NCBI RefSeq assembly: GCF_004011505.1
Contig: NZ_SAUN01000001.1
Span: 9,823,501-9,887,500 of the forward strand
Reading direction: 5' to 3'
DNA: 64,000 nt
DNA from: Nonomuraea polychroma
GTDB taxonomy: Bacteria; Actinomycetota; Actinomycetes; Streptosporangiales; Streptosporangiaceae
The notes beneath the pieces are model-generated. The model did no database searches. It was not told the origin of the DNA and saw only the letters and a list, made by a program, of their open reading frames with translations. This document shows, in pieces, positions 1 through 8,377 of this stretch. Positions within the stretch are counted from its first letter, which is position 1; each line of letters opens with the position of its first letter. The position numbers and the translations under genes were made by a program.

Positions 1-2
1 AC

Positions 3-56
3 GCCATCGGCCGCCGCCTCCGAGACGTCCCCTTCACCCAGGACAAGTTGCTCTGA
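3..56 (+). CDS. 3' end of an unidentified (oxidoreductase-like) gene
   Basis: An open frame enters from outside the window and ends at TGA (54-56). The visible residues AIGRRLRDVPFTQDKLL resemble the C-terminus of molybdopterin-binding xanthine dehydrogenase large subunits, which often end in a similar 'RIRxLPxTPxKL' pattern. Only 17 residues are visible, so the family is a guess; that the frame is coding is more likely than the specific name. Confidence 0.4.
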   Translation, partial: AIGRRLRDVPFTQDKLL

Positions 57-69
57 TCGTCAGCGGACC

Positions 70-309
70 TCACGAGCCGGCCTCGCCGAGGCGGCTCCAC
101 TCATTCGGGCAGGACGCGCGCGGGTCGGCCCGCAGCCGTTCCGGCCGCTGGGCGACCAGCCGGTAGACCTGGCTCTGCGACAGCTGGAAACCCCGTTCGG
201 CCAGGAGCGGTCGCAGGTCGGTAGTGGCGTACATGCCGCGGCTGGCCATCACGGCGCGCAGATGCCAGCGGTAGTCGAACCTCGCGTCACGACGTTCCCT
301 CCGCCGCAC
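70..309 (-). pseudogene. HTH (XRE-like) partner of a recombinase, C-terminally broken
   Basis: The peptide begins with a basic stretch, then 'HLRAVMASRGMYATTDLRPLL' and 'LSQSQVYRLVAQRPERL', the helix-turn-helix pattern of small XRE-like proteins often encoded directly after actinomycete tyrosine recombinase genes. After RPERL the expected 'LxxLxALxDIL' helix is lost and replaced by unrelated residues, so the gene appears frameshifted or truncated. It overlaps the recombinase remnant upstream by about 20 nt, as in intact pairs. Confidence 0.55.
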
Positions 310-689
310 GGACGCAGGTCGCGGTCGTCGCGGCGAAGCGATGCCCGACCTGCTCCTGCACGAACGCCAGATCGGCGCCGTCCTGAAGGAGATGAGCCAT
401 GTACGCGCTGCGCATGCAGTGCGGCGTCAACGCCTTGTCCAGGCCGAGCGCGTCCCGGTAGACCGCGAACCGATCCTCGATCTCCCTGGTTCCCATGCGG
501 CTGCCCCGCTCGGTCAGCCAGAGCGCGTGCTGGTGGTTGCCGCGGTACCGAGGCCGGACATGGTTGAGGTAGTCCTGGACCGCTTCCACCGCCCACGGCA
601 TCAGGCTGACCACCGTTCGCCGCTGTGGCGCAAGGCCCCTGATCAGCCTGCCGGACCTCACGTGCAGACAGCCGAACCGGCGCTCTGCC
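287..689 (-). pseudogene. Tyrosine recombinase, C-terminal remnant without catalytic Tyr
   Basis: The frame contains 'RRTVVSLMPWAVEAV', 'RPRY', 'ALWLTERG' and 'LTPHCMRSAYMAHLLQDG...FVQEQVGHR', which align with the H-x-x-R and H boxes of XerC/D-like actinomycete integrases. The N-terminal domain is missing: homology starts next to the murF stop codon. The segment that should carry the catalytic Tyr reads 'ATTATCVRAAEGTS', so a late frameshift removed it. This is an inactive relic and a sign that this end was once mobile. Confidence 0.6.
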
Positions 690-691
690 GG

Positions 692-2071
692 TCAGGCGCC
701 GGCCAGTGCACGGGCGCAGGCACTGAGCCCGATCTCGCTGGAGGCCTTGACGAGCACCACGTCTCCCGGTTCGAGAAGCGCTGTGGCCAGCCTGATGGCC
801 CCGGTCACGTCCTCGACGGTGTGGACGGCCACGCCCTGGTCCGAGGACTGCGCCGCCTGCGCCATCGCGAGGGGATCCCCTGCTCCGACCGCGATCAGCA
901 CGTCGAAGCGGAGGTCGGCGACGAGCCGGCCGATCTCCGCGTGCCGGGCGCGGGAGGCCTCCGCCTGCTGCCCCATCGCGCCGAGCACGGCGACGGTACG
1001 ACGGGCGCCGGCCAGGGCCTTGGCCGCCCGCAACCCGGCCCGCATGGATTCGGGGTTGGCGTTGTAGGCGTCGTTGACGATGGTGATGCCGTCAGAACGT
1101 TCGACGATCTCCAGCCGGCCCGTGGAGCGCCGCCGTGCGGCGTTCAGCCCATCGGCGATCTCGGCGACGCCCAGCCCGAGTGCGGTGGCCACAGCGGCAG
1201 CGGCCAGGGCGTTGCTCACCTGGTGCTCGCCGATGAGGTCGAGCTCGACCGGGGCGCGGCCCGACGGCGTCACCAGCTCGAACGCCGCTCGCGCGCGCCC
1301 GTCCATCCGCACGTCTTCAGCCCGCACCGCCGCCTTGCCTGACCTGCCGTACAACAGGATCCGGGCCCTGGTACGGCCGGCCATGCCCATCACGTACGGA
1401 TCGTCGGCGTTGAGCAGCGCGAACCCGTCCGCCGCAACCGCCTCGACCAGCTCGCCCTTGGCCTCGGCCACGTCGGCCAGCCCGCCTCCCATCCGCTCCA
1501 CGTGCGCGGTGCCGACATTGAGCACCAGCCCGACCTGAGGCGGGGCGAGCCCGGTCAGATACCTCAGGTCGCCCTTGCGGCCCGCACCCATCTCCAGCAC
1601 CAGATATCGGGTGGCGGCATCGGCACGGAGCACCGTGAGCGGCAGCCCCAGCTCGTTGTTGAACGACCGGTCGGTGGCGATGGTCGCCGCCTGCCGCTCC
1701 AGCACCTGGGCCAGCAGGTCCTTGGTCGTGGTCTTGCCCACCGAGCCGGTCACGCCGATCACGACCGGGCTGATGTGCCCGAGCACATGCCTGGCCAGCA
1801 GGCCGAGCGCGATCTGAACGTCCCCGACCACGAGGGCGGGCACGCCGACGGGCCTTGCGGCCAGCACGGCGACGGCGCCGCCCGCGACGGCAGCGGCCGC
1901 ATAGTCGTGACCATCGACGCGGGCGCCGGCCGTCGCGGCGAACAGCCCGCCAGGCACCACCTCACGCGAATCGACCGCCGCGGGCGCCGTCACCAGCGCC
2001 CGCGCATCGCGCACGTCGTGCAGGCTCGCGCCGACGACCCGCGCGATCTCCTCCAGCGTCATCGGGATCAC
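692..2071 (-). CDS. murF: UDP-MurNAc-tripeptide--D-Ala-D-Ala ligase (MurF-like)
   Basis: MurF ligase couples the D-Ala-D-Ala dipeptide to UDP-MurNAc-tripeptide in the cytoplasm, the last soluble step of peptidoglycan precursor synthesis. The 459-aa length is normal. Visible are the ATP loop 'GVTGSVGKTTTKD' (residues about 106-118), 'NNELGLPLT', 'LEMGA' and 'NDAYNANPESM'. The start is GTG 2071, which overlaps the ddl stop as GTGA (an ATG lies 9 nt further in), so the two genes are translationally coupled. It is separate from any dcw cluster in view, so it may be a second, accessory murF. Such ddl-murF pairs occur with glycopeptide resistance in actinomycetes, but no vanH or vanX is seen here. 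Confidence 0.9.
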   Translation of the reverse strand: MIPMTLEEIARVVGASLHDVRDARALVTAPAAVDSREVVPGGLFAATAGARVDGHDYAAAAVAGGAVAVLAARPVGVPALVVGDVQIALGLLARHVLGHISPVVIGVTGSVGKTTTKDLLAQVLERQAATIATDRSFNNELGLPLTVLRADAATRYLVLEMGAGRKGDLRYLTGLAPPQVGLVLNVGTAHVERMGGGLADVAEAKGELVEAVAADGFALLNADDPYVMGMAGRTRARILLYGRSGKAAVRAEDVRMDGRARAAFELVTPSGRAPVELDLIGEHQVSNALAAAAVATALGLGVAEIADGLNAARRRSTGRLEIVERSDGITIVNDAYNANPESMRAGLRAAKALAGARRTVAVLGAMGQQAEASRARHAEIGRLVADLRFDVLIAVGAGDPLAMAQAAQSSDQGVAVHTVEDVTGAIRLATALLEPGDVVLVKASSEIGLSACARALAGA

Positions 2072-3024
2072 GAGCCGCTCCTGGCGAAGGCGAGGTCGAT
2101 GAGGCGGCGCAGCAGATCCGGGTAGGCGACACCGGTTGCGGCCCAGGCCCTGGCATAGACGGAACGGGCGGTGAAGCCGGGCATCGTGTTGATCTCCAGC
2201 ACATACAGGCGTCCCGTGTCCTCCTCATACAGGAAGTCGACCCGGGACAGGCCGTAGCCGCCGACCGCCCGGAAGGCGCGCAGCGCCAGCTCACGCACGT
2301 CCTCGGCCACCCGTTGCGGCAGCACGGCAGGGATGGCGGCGATCTCGGCCTGGCTGAGGTACTTGGCCTCATAGTCCAGCCAGTCGCCGGGCACGATGAG
2401 CTCGCCGGGCACCGACGCATCCGGCGTGTCATAGCCGCCGAGCACGCCGCAAATGAGCTCGCGCGCCCTCACGCCCTGCTCCACGACGACCACCCGGTCG
2501 TAGGCCAGCGCCAGATCCACGCCCGCGCGCAGCTCCTCCAGGGAGCAGACACGCGAGATGCCGATGGAGGAGCCCATGTTGGCCGGCTTGACGTACATCG
2601 GCCACTCGAGCGACTTCACCAGATGCCAGTGGTCGGTGGTGGCGCGCCACTCCTGCTCGGTGAACCACACATACGGGGTGACGGGAATGTCCTCCGCCAG
2701 GAACGTGCGCCGCATCGCGACCTTGTCCATGGCCACGGCCGAGGCCAGCACGCCGCAGCCCACGTACGGGATGCCCAGCGTCTGCAGGTGACCCTGAACC
2801 ACGCCGTCCTCACCGAACGGCCCGTGCAGCACGGGAAAGACCACATCCACCAGATCCCGCCGCAGCTCCACCGGCCACCTGCCCTGCCGGTCGATGATGA
2901 CGGCGACGGGCTCGTACAGATCCCTCGGCAGAGCATCGAGCACGGCCTGCGCCGACTGCAGCGACACCTCATGCTCGGCGGACGGCCCACCCGCCAGCAC
3001 AGCCACGCGCACGCGTTCAGTCAC
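2068..3024 (-). CDS. ddl: D-alanine--D-alanine ligase
   Basis: This ATP-grasp ligase of 318 aa makes the D-Ala-D-Ala dipeptide. The N-terminal 'VAVLAGGPSAEHEVSLQSA' and 'PVLHGPFGEDG' loops, the 'KPANMGSSIGIS' ATP-binding segment and the C-terminal 'RVDFLYEEDTGRLYVLEINTMPGF' metal-binding region are all present. The omega loop reads 'DYEAKYLS', like classical Ddl enzymes rather than VanA-type D-Ala-D-Lac ligases, so D-Ala-D-Ala is the predicted product. It overlaps the downstream murF by 4 nt. No resistance regulator or vanX lies next to it, and its physiological trigger is unknown. Confidence 0.88.
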   Translation of the reverse strand: MTERVRVAVLAGGPSAEHEVSLQSAQAVLDALPRDLYEPVAVIIDRQGRWPVELRRDLVDVVFPVLHGPFGEDGVVQGHLQTLGIPYVGCGVLASAVAMDKVAMRRTFLAEDIPVTPYVWFTEQEWRATTDHWHLVKSLEWPMYVKPANMGSSIGISRVCSLEELRAGVDLALAYDRVVVVEQGVRARELICGVLGGYDTPDASVPGELIVPGDWLDYEAKYLSQAEIAAIPAVLPQRVAEDVRELALRAFRAVGGYGLSRVDFLYEEDTGRLYVLEINTMPGFTARSVYARAWAATGVAYPDLLRRLIDLAFARSGS

Positions 3025-3237
3025 GATCGATCAGCCTTCCTCAGTGGCACGGAGACGGCGCCGCCAGCGGCACGGTGTTCGCCGTCGCAGGACCAGCCTG
3101 CTGAGTGTCGGCTCTTCGCCTGACCAGTTGCCAGGCCATTCGCTATCCAGTTCCTGGCCAAAAAGCACCCGTTGTCTCGCGGTCTCGGACAGTGGCCGGG
3201 TGTCAACTGGCGTCGGCGGAGGAGTTTCCCAGGGGCG

Positions 3238-4104
3238 TCAGACGGTGGCCTGGGCGTGCCCATGGCCCCCCGTGGGGAACTCCTCGATGCCGAGCACCCG
3301 CAGCAGCTCCAGCCGCTCGCGGGTCTCGGCGTCCGCCGGGGTGAGCACGAGCAGCTGCTGACCCTGATCGGGGGTGACCAGGGTCTCGCAGTCCATCAGC
3401 AGGCGGCCCACCCGCGGGTGCAGGATGGTCTTGCGGTCGGCGCGCCGGACCGCCACCTCGTGCTCGGCCCAGAGCCGGCGGAAGTCGGCGCTGGCGGCCT
3501 GCAAACGGTCGACGAGCCCGGTGACCGTAGGGTCGCCGGACCGGCGGCCGGCGGCCGCGCGCAGGTCGGCCACGAACTGACGGGCCTGATGCTCCTGCTC
3601 CTCGGGCGGGCAGGCGGCGCGGGCGGCGGGCTCGGTGAACCAGCGGTAGACGATGTAGCGCCGGTCGCCGGACAAGCCGGTGTGCTCGCCCGTCAGCAGG
3701 ACGGCCATCCGGTTCTTGGCAAGGATCTCGCCCAGGTCGGACAGCACCAAGGCCGGGGTGTCGCCGAGCAGGTCGAGCATGCGCATCAGGCCGGCACGGG
3801 CCAAGCGCGCCACCCCGTCGGCCGGCGGGGGCCGGTGCCCGGCCAGGTGGAACAGGTGGTCGCGCTCGTCATCGGACAGACGCAACGCCCGGGCGAGCGC
3901 GCCGAGCAGCTGGGTCGAGGGCTGACTGCTGCGGCCCTGCTCAAGGCGTACGACATAGTCCACCGACATGCCGGCGAGCATCGCCACCTCTTCCCGGCGC
4001 AGGCCGATGGTGCGGCGGCGGGGGCTGTCGGCGAGGCCCACCTCGGCCGGGCGGATCGCCTCCCGGCGGCGGCGCAGAAAGTCGGCGAGCTGCTCACGTT
4101 CCAT
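3238..4104 (-). CDS. XRE-family regulator with MmyB-like ligand-binding domain
   Basis: A transcription factor of 288 aa from ATG 4104; an in-frame ATG at 4119 is an alternative. The HTH lies near residues 10-75 ('LADFLRRRREAIRP', 'GLRREEVAMLAGMSVDYVVRLEQGR'), followed by the large C-terminal MmyB-like domain ('DLLGDTPALVLSDLGEILAKNRMA', 'HEVAVRRADRKTILHPRVGRL'). It is divergent from the aldo/keto reductase gene, with about 150 bp between the starts, a common arrangement in which the regulator represses the neighbouring reductase. The intergenic DNA contains repeated GACATCGA-like units (about 4208-4240) that could be operator sites; this is inferred. Confidence 0.85.
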   Translation of the reverse strand: MEREQLADFLRRRREAIRPAEVGLADSPRRRTIGLRREEVAMLAGMSVDYVVRLEQGRSSQPSTQLLGALARALRLSDDERDHLFHLAGHRPPPADGVARLARAGLMRMLDLLGDTPALVLSDLGEILAKNRMAVLLTGEHTGLSGDRRYIVYRWFTEPAARAACPPEEQEHQARQFVADLRAAAGRRSGDPTVTGLVDRLQAASADFRRLWAEHEVAVRRADRKTILHPRVGRLLMDCETLVTPDQGQQLLVLTPADAETRERLELLRVLGIEEFPTGGHGHAQATV

Positions 4105-4257
4105 GGCTTCATCCTGCATCGCGGCGGCGAGCCGAGCCAGGGAGCGGCTCTCCCATGATGAACGCTCCGCTTCCGCCCGTCCCGGCCCGGGCCAAGAGTT
4201 GGGGGAGCGACATCGGCAAGGACATCGACAACGACATCGATCACGAGGGAGAACGTG

Positions 4258-5253
4258 ATGCAGACACGAACCCTGGGCCGCACCGGACCGGCCGTTTCCG
4301 CGCTGGGCCTGGGTGCCATGGGCATGTCGGGCGCTTACGGCGCGGCCGACCGCGCGGAGAGCATCGCCACCGTGCACGCCGCCCTGGACGCAGGCGTCAC
4401 ACTGATCGACACCGGCGACTTCTACGCCATGGGCCACAACGAGTTGCTGCTCGCCCAGGCACTGCGCGGCCGGGACCGCGACAGCTACCAGCTGAGCGTC
4501 AAGTTCGGCATGCTGCGGGGGCCGGGCCACGAGTTCGGGGGGCAAGACGGCCGTCCCGAGGCGGTGAAGAACTTCTTGGCCTACTCACTGACCCGGCTGG
4601 GCACCGACCACATCGACATCTACCGTCCCGCCCGGCTGGACCCCGCGGTACCGATCGAGGAGACGGTGGGCGCGATCAAAGAGATGGTCGACGCTGGACA
4701 TGTGCGCCACATCGGGCTCTCGGAGGTCGACGCGGCGACGATCCGCCGCGCGCACGCCGTGCACCCGATCACCGACCTGCAGATCGAATACTCGCTCATC
4801 TCCCGCGCCGTGGAGGCCGACATTCTGCCCACACTGCGGGAGCTCGGCATCGGCCTGACCGCGTACGGCGTCCTCAGCCGCGGCCTCATCTCCGGACACT
4901 GGACCGCCGGCCACACCGCCGGCCCCGGCGACAGCCGCGGCTTCAGCCCCCGGTTCTCCAGCGAGAACGTGGAACACAACCTCGCCCTCGTGGACGCCCT
5001 GCGCCGGGTCGCCGAGGCGAAAGGCTGCACCGTCGCCCAGCTGGCCATCGCCTGGGTGGCCACACAGGACGAGCACATCGTGCCGCTGATCGGCGCTCGC
5101 ACCCGCGAACGGCTGGCCGAGGCGCTGCCCGCGATGGACCTGAACCTCACCACGGACGACCTCACCGACATCGACAAGGCCGTGCCGCCCGGCGCGGCAC
5201 GCGGCGACCGCTACCCGTCCGCGTTCATGTCCAACCTCGGCGTAGGCAACTGA
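4258..5253 (+). CDS. Aldo/keto reductase
   Basis: A cytosolic NADPH-dependent oxidoreductase of about 331 aa. ATG 4258 follows an AGGGAG ribosome site; a GTG three bases earlier is also possible. The family pattern is clear: 'LGLGAMGMSGAYG' at the N-terminus, 'DTGDFYAMGHNE' with the catalytic Tyr, 'SVKFG' with the Lys, 'PARLDPAVPIEETVGA', 'IGLSEV', 'TAYGVLSRG' and the NADPH-binding 'VPLIGARTRERLAE'. The His of the classical tetrad is replaced in 'IYRPARLDP', as in the AKR13-like group. Substrate unknown. Probably controlled by the divergent XRE regulator. Confidence 0.88.
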   Translation: MQTRTLGRTGPAVSALGLGAMGMSGAYGAADRAESIATVHAALDAGVTLIDTGDFYAMGHNELLLAQALRGRDRDSYQLSVKFGMLRGPGHEFGGQDGRPEAVKNFLAYSLTRLGTDHIDIYRPARLDPAVPIEETVGAIKEMVDAGHVRHIGLSEVDAATIRRAHAVHPITDLQIEYSLISRAVEADILPTLRELGIGLTAYGVLSRGLISGHWTAGHTAGPGDSRGFSPRFSSENVEHNLALVDALRRVAEAKGCTVAQLAIAWVATQDEHIVPLIGARTRERLAEALPAMDLNLTTDDLTDIDKAVPPGAARGDRYPSAFMSNLGVGN

Positions 5254-5414
5254 GCCCGGCTTCCCGACAGCAATATGTAGTGGATCAGCCCGCGGCCCGG
5301 CCGGTCGCCGTCATGCGGGCCCCGACCGGCGGTCGCTGCCCGCCCGCCCCTCAGGACGTTCTTTGCAGGTACAAGCGGTCGTGGGCAGTCCTTGGGGGTG
5401 AGGCGGGAGGGGCG

Positions 5415-5486
5415 AAGCAGGGCGGCGGCGGTGAACGCGCGTCCGAAGCCGCGGGACGCGCCGGTGATGAACCACGTCTTGCCCAT
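5415..5486 (-). pseudogene. N-terminal stub of a short-chain dehydrogenase
   Basis: The first 23 codons read MGKTWFITGASRGFGRAFT..., a clear SDR start with the TGxxxGxG cofactor loop. After about residue 23 the similarity stops and the frame continues into unrelated DNA toward 5211. It lies just downstream of the intact SDR gene and probably represents a deleted paralogue. Confidence 0.6.
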
Positions 5487-5508
5487 TTACCGCCCTTCAC
5501 AGAGTCCG

Positions 5509-6246
5509 TCAGCGTTGGGCGGACGGGCGGAGGATGATCTCGTTGACGTCGACGTCAGCGGGCTGGTTGAGGGCGTAGGCGATGGCGTTCCCGATGTCCT
5601 CGGGGCGGATCAAGGCGGATCGGTACTCGCGCATGGATTCGGCGGCGAACGGGTCGGTGATGTGGTCGGCCAGCTCGGTGTCGACGACGCCCGGTGAAAT
5701 CGTGGTGACCCGGATGCTTGGCTCCGATTCCAGGCGCAGCCCCTCGGTGAGAGCCCAGGCGGCGTACTTCGTCGCGGAGTAGATCGCCGAGGTCTCCACG
5801 ACCTGGTGGGCGCCGATCGAGGCGACCGTGACGAAGTGGCCGCCGCCTTGGCGGCGGAAGATCGGCAGAGTGGCGGCGATTCCGTTGAACAGGCCGCGGA
5901 CGTTGACATCCAGCATCCGATCCCACTCCTCGACCAGGAGCGCGTCCAGCCGGGACAGGAGCATGACCCCCGCGTTGCCGACCAGCACGTCCAGCCGCCC
6001 GTGGGAGTTCACCACCTCCTCGGCCACTTCGTGGAATTGGCCGGCGTCGGTGACGTCGAGCGGGCGGGCCTCTGCGGAGTGGCCGTCCGTGGTCAGGTCC
6101 GCGGCGAGCGCCTTGATCCGGTCGGTGCGGCGGGCGGTGAGGATCACGTGGTGACCGGCGGTCGCGAGCGTGCGGGCAGTGGCCGCCCCGATGCCGCTGC
6201 TGGCGCCGGTCACCAATACGACTTTCCGTTCCAGCGTCTGTGTCAT
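5509..6246 (-). CDS. SDR family NAD(P)-dependent oxidoreductase
   Basis: A classical short-chain dehydrogenase of 245 aa. Visible are the cofactor loop 'TGASSGIGAA', 'NAGVM', the catalytic Ser region 'TVASIGAHQV', the YxxxK motif in 'YSATKYAAW' and 'ISPGVVDTEL'. The second half resembles clade members often annotated as serine or 3-hydroxy acid dehydrogenases; the true substrate is unknown. It is divergent from an MmyB-type regulator whose ATG lies 100 bp away, which suggests local control by that regulator. Confidence 0.88.
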   Translation of the reverse strand: MTQTLERKVVLVTGASSGIGAATARTLATAGHHVILTARRTDRIKALAADLTTDGHSAEARPLDVTDAGQFHEVAEEVVNSHGRLDVLVGNAGVMLLSRLDALLVEEWDRMLDVNVRGLFNGIAATLPIFRRQGGGHFVTVASIGAHQVVETSAIYSATKYAAWALTEGLRLESEPSIRVTTISPGVVDTELADHITDPFAAESMREYRSALIRPEDIGNAIAYALNQPADVDVNEIILRPSAQR

Positions 6247-6346
6247 GTTTCGAGACTCGGGCGTACGCTTGCGTCCCGACAGGCCGCCGTGTGCCTAGGA
6301 GTCCCGCACCCACCCTTGGCCGCTCGTTCCGGCCTACCCTGGGAGC

Positions 6347-7168
6347 ATGACCGAGCGGCCCTTGGGAGACTTCCTGCGCAGCAGACGGGCGCGCGTGCGC
6401 CCCGAAGACGTCGACCTGGCCGCCGGACCACGCCGGCGGGTGACGGGCCTGCGGCGTGAAGAGGTTGCCCTACTGGCAGATGTCAGCGTGGACTACTACG
6501 TGCGACTGGAGCAGGGGCGGGAGCGGAATCCGTCACCGCAGGTACTCGACGCGCTGGGGAGCGCACTGCGCCTCGACGACGACGCCCGCTCGCACCTCTT
6601 CCGGCTCGCCGGCCTGACCCCACGGCCCGCCCTATCCGCCCCTGAGCGGGTGGACCCCGAGCTGCTGCAACTCCTGGACGGCTGGCCGGACAACCCGGCG
6701 CTCGTGCTCGGCAGAGCTTACGACGTCTTGGCCGGCAACCGGCTCGGGTATGCGCTCTTCGAAGGGTTCCGTGGCGGGGCGAACCTGCTGGTCAAGGTGT
6801 TCCTCGACCCGGAGGCGCGATCGTTCTACGCGGACTGGGAGGCCGCCGCGGTCAACACGGTGGCCGGCTTCCGGCTGCTGCATGGGCAGGACCCGCACCA
6901 TCCACGCGTACGAGAGGTGCTCGGTTCGATGCTGGAACGCAGTCCGGAGTTCGCCGCCCTTTGGCAGCGGAACGACGCCCGCGGCAAACGAGCCGAGGTG
7001 AAGACCTTCCGCCACCGCGACGTCGGCGAACTCACGCTGCGCATGCAGGCCTTCGACGTACGGGCCGCGCCCGGGCAGCAGCTCGTTGTCTACCAGGCCG
7101 AGCCCGGCTCCGCGAGCGCGGACGCGATCGCGCTGCTCGGCACGCTCGCCGCCACCGCCGCCCGGTAG
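6347..7168 (+). CDS. XRE-family regulator with MmyB-like ligand-binding domain
   Basis: 273 aa. It has the same architecture as the regulator at 3.2-4.1 kb: an N-terminal HTH ('LGDFLRSRRARVRPEDV', 'GLRREEVALLADVSVDYYVRLEQGR') and a C-terminal MmyB-like domain ('LLDGWPDNPALVLGRAYDVLAGNRLG', 'AEVKTFRHRDVGELTL'). It is divergent from the SDR gene and most likely regulates it. Two independent regulator/reductase divergent pairs within 4 kb suggest a duplicated detoxification module. Confidence 0.87.
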   Translation: MTERPLGDFLRSRRARVRPEDVDLAAGPRRRVTGLRREEVALLADVSVDYYVRLEQGRERNPSPQVLDALGSALRLDDDARSHLFRLAGLTPRPALSAPERVDPELLQLLDGWPDNPALVLGRAYDVLAGNRLGYALFEGFRGGANLLVKVFLDPEARSFYADWEAAAVNTVAGFRLLHGQDPHHPRVREVLGSMLERSPEFAALWQRNDARGKRAEVKTFRHRDVGELTLRMQAFDVRAAPGQQLVVYQAEPGSASADAIALLGTLAATAAR

Positions 7169-7199
7169 CGCACCCCTGGAGCGCTGTGCGGAGACGGCG

Positions 7200-7319
7200 C
7201 AGCGGATCGCGTAAGACCCGCTGCTTCTCAGCCATGGGCTTTGGCGGATCGACCGGCATCACGGCGAGGGCCGCGAGGTTGGCGTCAAGCCGGTCCGTGC
7301 TGCTCGCTCCGATGATCGC
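7200..7319 (-). pseudogene. C-terminal remnant of an aldo/keto reductase
   Basis: Read on the minus strand, the segment begins 'AIIGASSTDRLDANLAALAV', the NADPH-binding C-terminal signature of aldo/keto reductases. There is no N-terminal part and the frame runs into unrelated sequence. It is a short relic between the regulator and the next debris. Confidence 0.5.
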
Positions 7320-7356
7320 GCCGGCACGCGCTGATCCCGGCGGCTGCTAGTCCCCT

Positions 7357-7600
7357 TTGCCGTGCCACCTGTCCTTCACCGTGGTCGGCGGCCGCACCGG
7401 CCTCATCGCCCCGAACGGCCCGGCAAGGGCACGCTGGTTGCGGAGGGAGAGGCACGGCGACGGCTCGGGCTGGCCGTCGGTCTGCCGGCCCAGGACACCG
7501 TGTTCGAGCGGCCGGACCGCACGGTGCGGGAGAGGTATGAGGGGGCGCTCGATCGGGAGTGCGCCGAGGCCGTGCCGCTACGCTCGCTCGGCCTCATGGG
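7357..7600 (+). pseudogene. ABC-F-type ATPase N-terminal fragment, frameshifted
   Basis: The first frame gives 'LSFTVVGGRTGLIAPNGP', close to the ABC-F Walker A region 'GxRxGLIGxNGxGKST'. A second frame starting at 7362 carries 'PGKGTL' and then 'GLAVGLPAQDTVFERPDRTVRERYEGAL', which matches the segment after Walker A. The two halves need a one-base shift to join. Nothing of the second nucleotide-binding domain is present, so this is a dead fragment. Confidence 0.45.
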
Positions 7601-7767
7601 TCTTGATCGGGTTACGCGCCCGTTGGCAGGGCCGCCGCATCCCCCTTCCGTTAACGCCGTCACCGTCTTGACAGGTGATGCGCAAGCCTGCCAGTATCGT
7701 CACCAGTTGAACCGGTGACGCTCGATGTGTTCCCGGCGCACGTCCACCAGTCCAGAAGGGAAAAGCC

Positions 7768-8190
7768 ATGGCTGTCAGCTATACCGGGGTCGTCACCGTC
7801 ACGGGAGAGGGCCGCAACGGAGGCCGGGTCCAGGCCGACGACGGCCTCCTCGACACCACGCTCGCCTACCCGAAGGAGCTCGGGGGAGCGGGTGGGGCCA
7901 CGAACCCGGAGCAGTTGTTCGCCGCGGGCTGGGGCTCCTGTTTCCTCGGCGCGGTCAGAAGGGCGGCGGCGCAGCGCAAGGTCACGCTGACGAGCACGGC
8001 CATCACCGCGGAGGTGACCCTGCACGGCGACGACGGCGGGTTCAGCCTCAGCGCCGTGCTCAACCTGGAGCTCGGAGGCGTGGACCAGCAGACGGCCGAG
8101 GAGCTCGGCGCCGCGGCCCACCAGATCTGCCCCTATTCCAAGGCGACCCGCGGCAACATCCCGGTCACCATCAACGCGAAAGCCGCCTGA
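7768..8190 (+). CDS. ohr: Organic hydroperoxide resistance protein (Ohr/OsmC family)
   Basis: A 140-aa thiol peroxidase that reduces organic hydroperoxides. Both redox cysteines are present: C58 in 'GWGSCFLGAV' and C121 in 'HQICPYSKATRGNIPV'. The N-terminal 'YTGVVTVTGEGRNGG' and 'GGATNPEQLFAAG' are typical of Ohr. The ATG at 7768 is preceded by AGAAGGGAAAAG. No OhrR-type MarR gene is seen nearby. The next small frame starts immediately after the stop and may be cotranscribed. Confidence 0.92.
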   Translation: MAVSYTGVVTVTGEGRNGGRVQADDGLLDTTLAYPKELGGAGGATNPEQLFAAGWGSCFLGAVRRAAAQRKVTLTSTAITAEVTLHGDDGGFSLSAVLNLELGGVDQQTAEELGAAAHQICPYSKATRGNIPVTINAKAA

Positions 8191-8191
8191 G

Positions 8192-8359
8192 GTGCGACCC
8201 GTGCAGGACGCCGCCGAGACCGCGCGGCGTGCCCGCTTCGGCCGGCTGCCCGAGCGGGTCCGGCTCGAGGACACGGTCGAAGAGCGCGCAGCCACCACGC
8301 CGGACCCCGCGCAGCGGGCCTACGACGCGGACGAATGGCTCGTGAGGTACTGCCTATGA
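8192..8359 (+). CDS. Small conserved-looking hypothetical protein (55 aa)
   Basis: A GTG start at 8192 (or 8201) directly follows the ohr stop codon, and the frame runs to TGA 8357-8359. The product is acidic and orderly, with 'RARFGRLPERVRLEDTVEE' then 'DPAQRAYDADEWLVRYCL'. This looks like a folded small protein rather than random DNA. No function is recognised. The spacing suggests an operon with ohr. Confidence 0.5.
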   Translation: MRPVQDAAETARRARFGRLPERVRLEDTVEERAATTPDPAQRAYDADEWLVRYCL

Positions 8360-8377
8360 ACCTGGAGGGGCATCGTG

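Noticed and set aside
2068..3024. VanA-type D-Ala-D-Lac ligase
   Set aside because: The omega loop carries DYEAKY as in ordinary Ddl, and no vanH or vanX is adjacent.
3172..4158. 328-aa plus-strand frame opposite the XRE regulator
   Set aside because: Antisense to a clear HTH/MmyB-type regulator; residue composition typical of a shadow frame.
6243..6459. Small frames in the SDR/XRE intergenic region
   Set aside because: They overlap the divergent starts of two clear genes and lack features.
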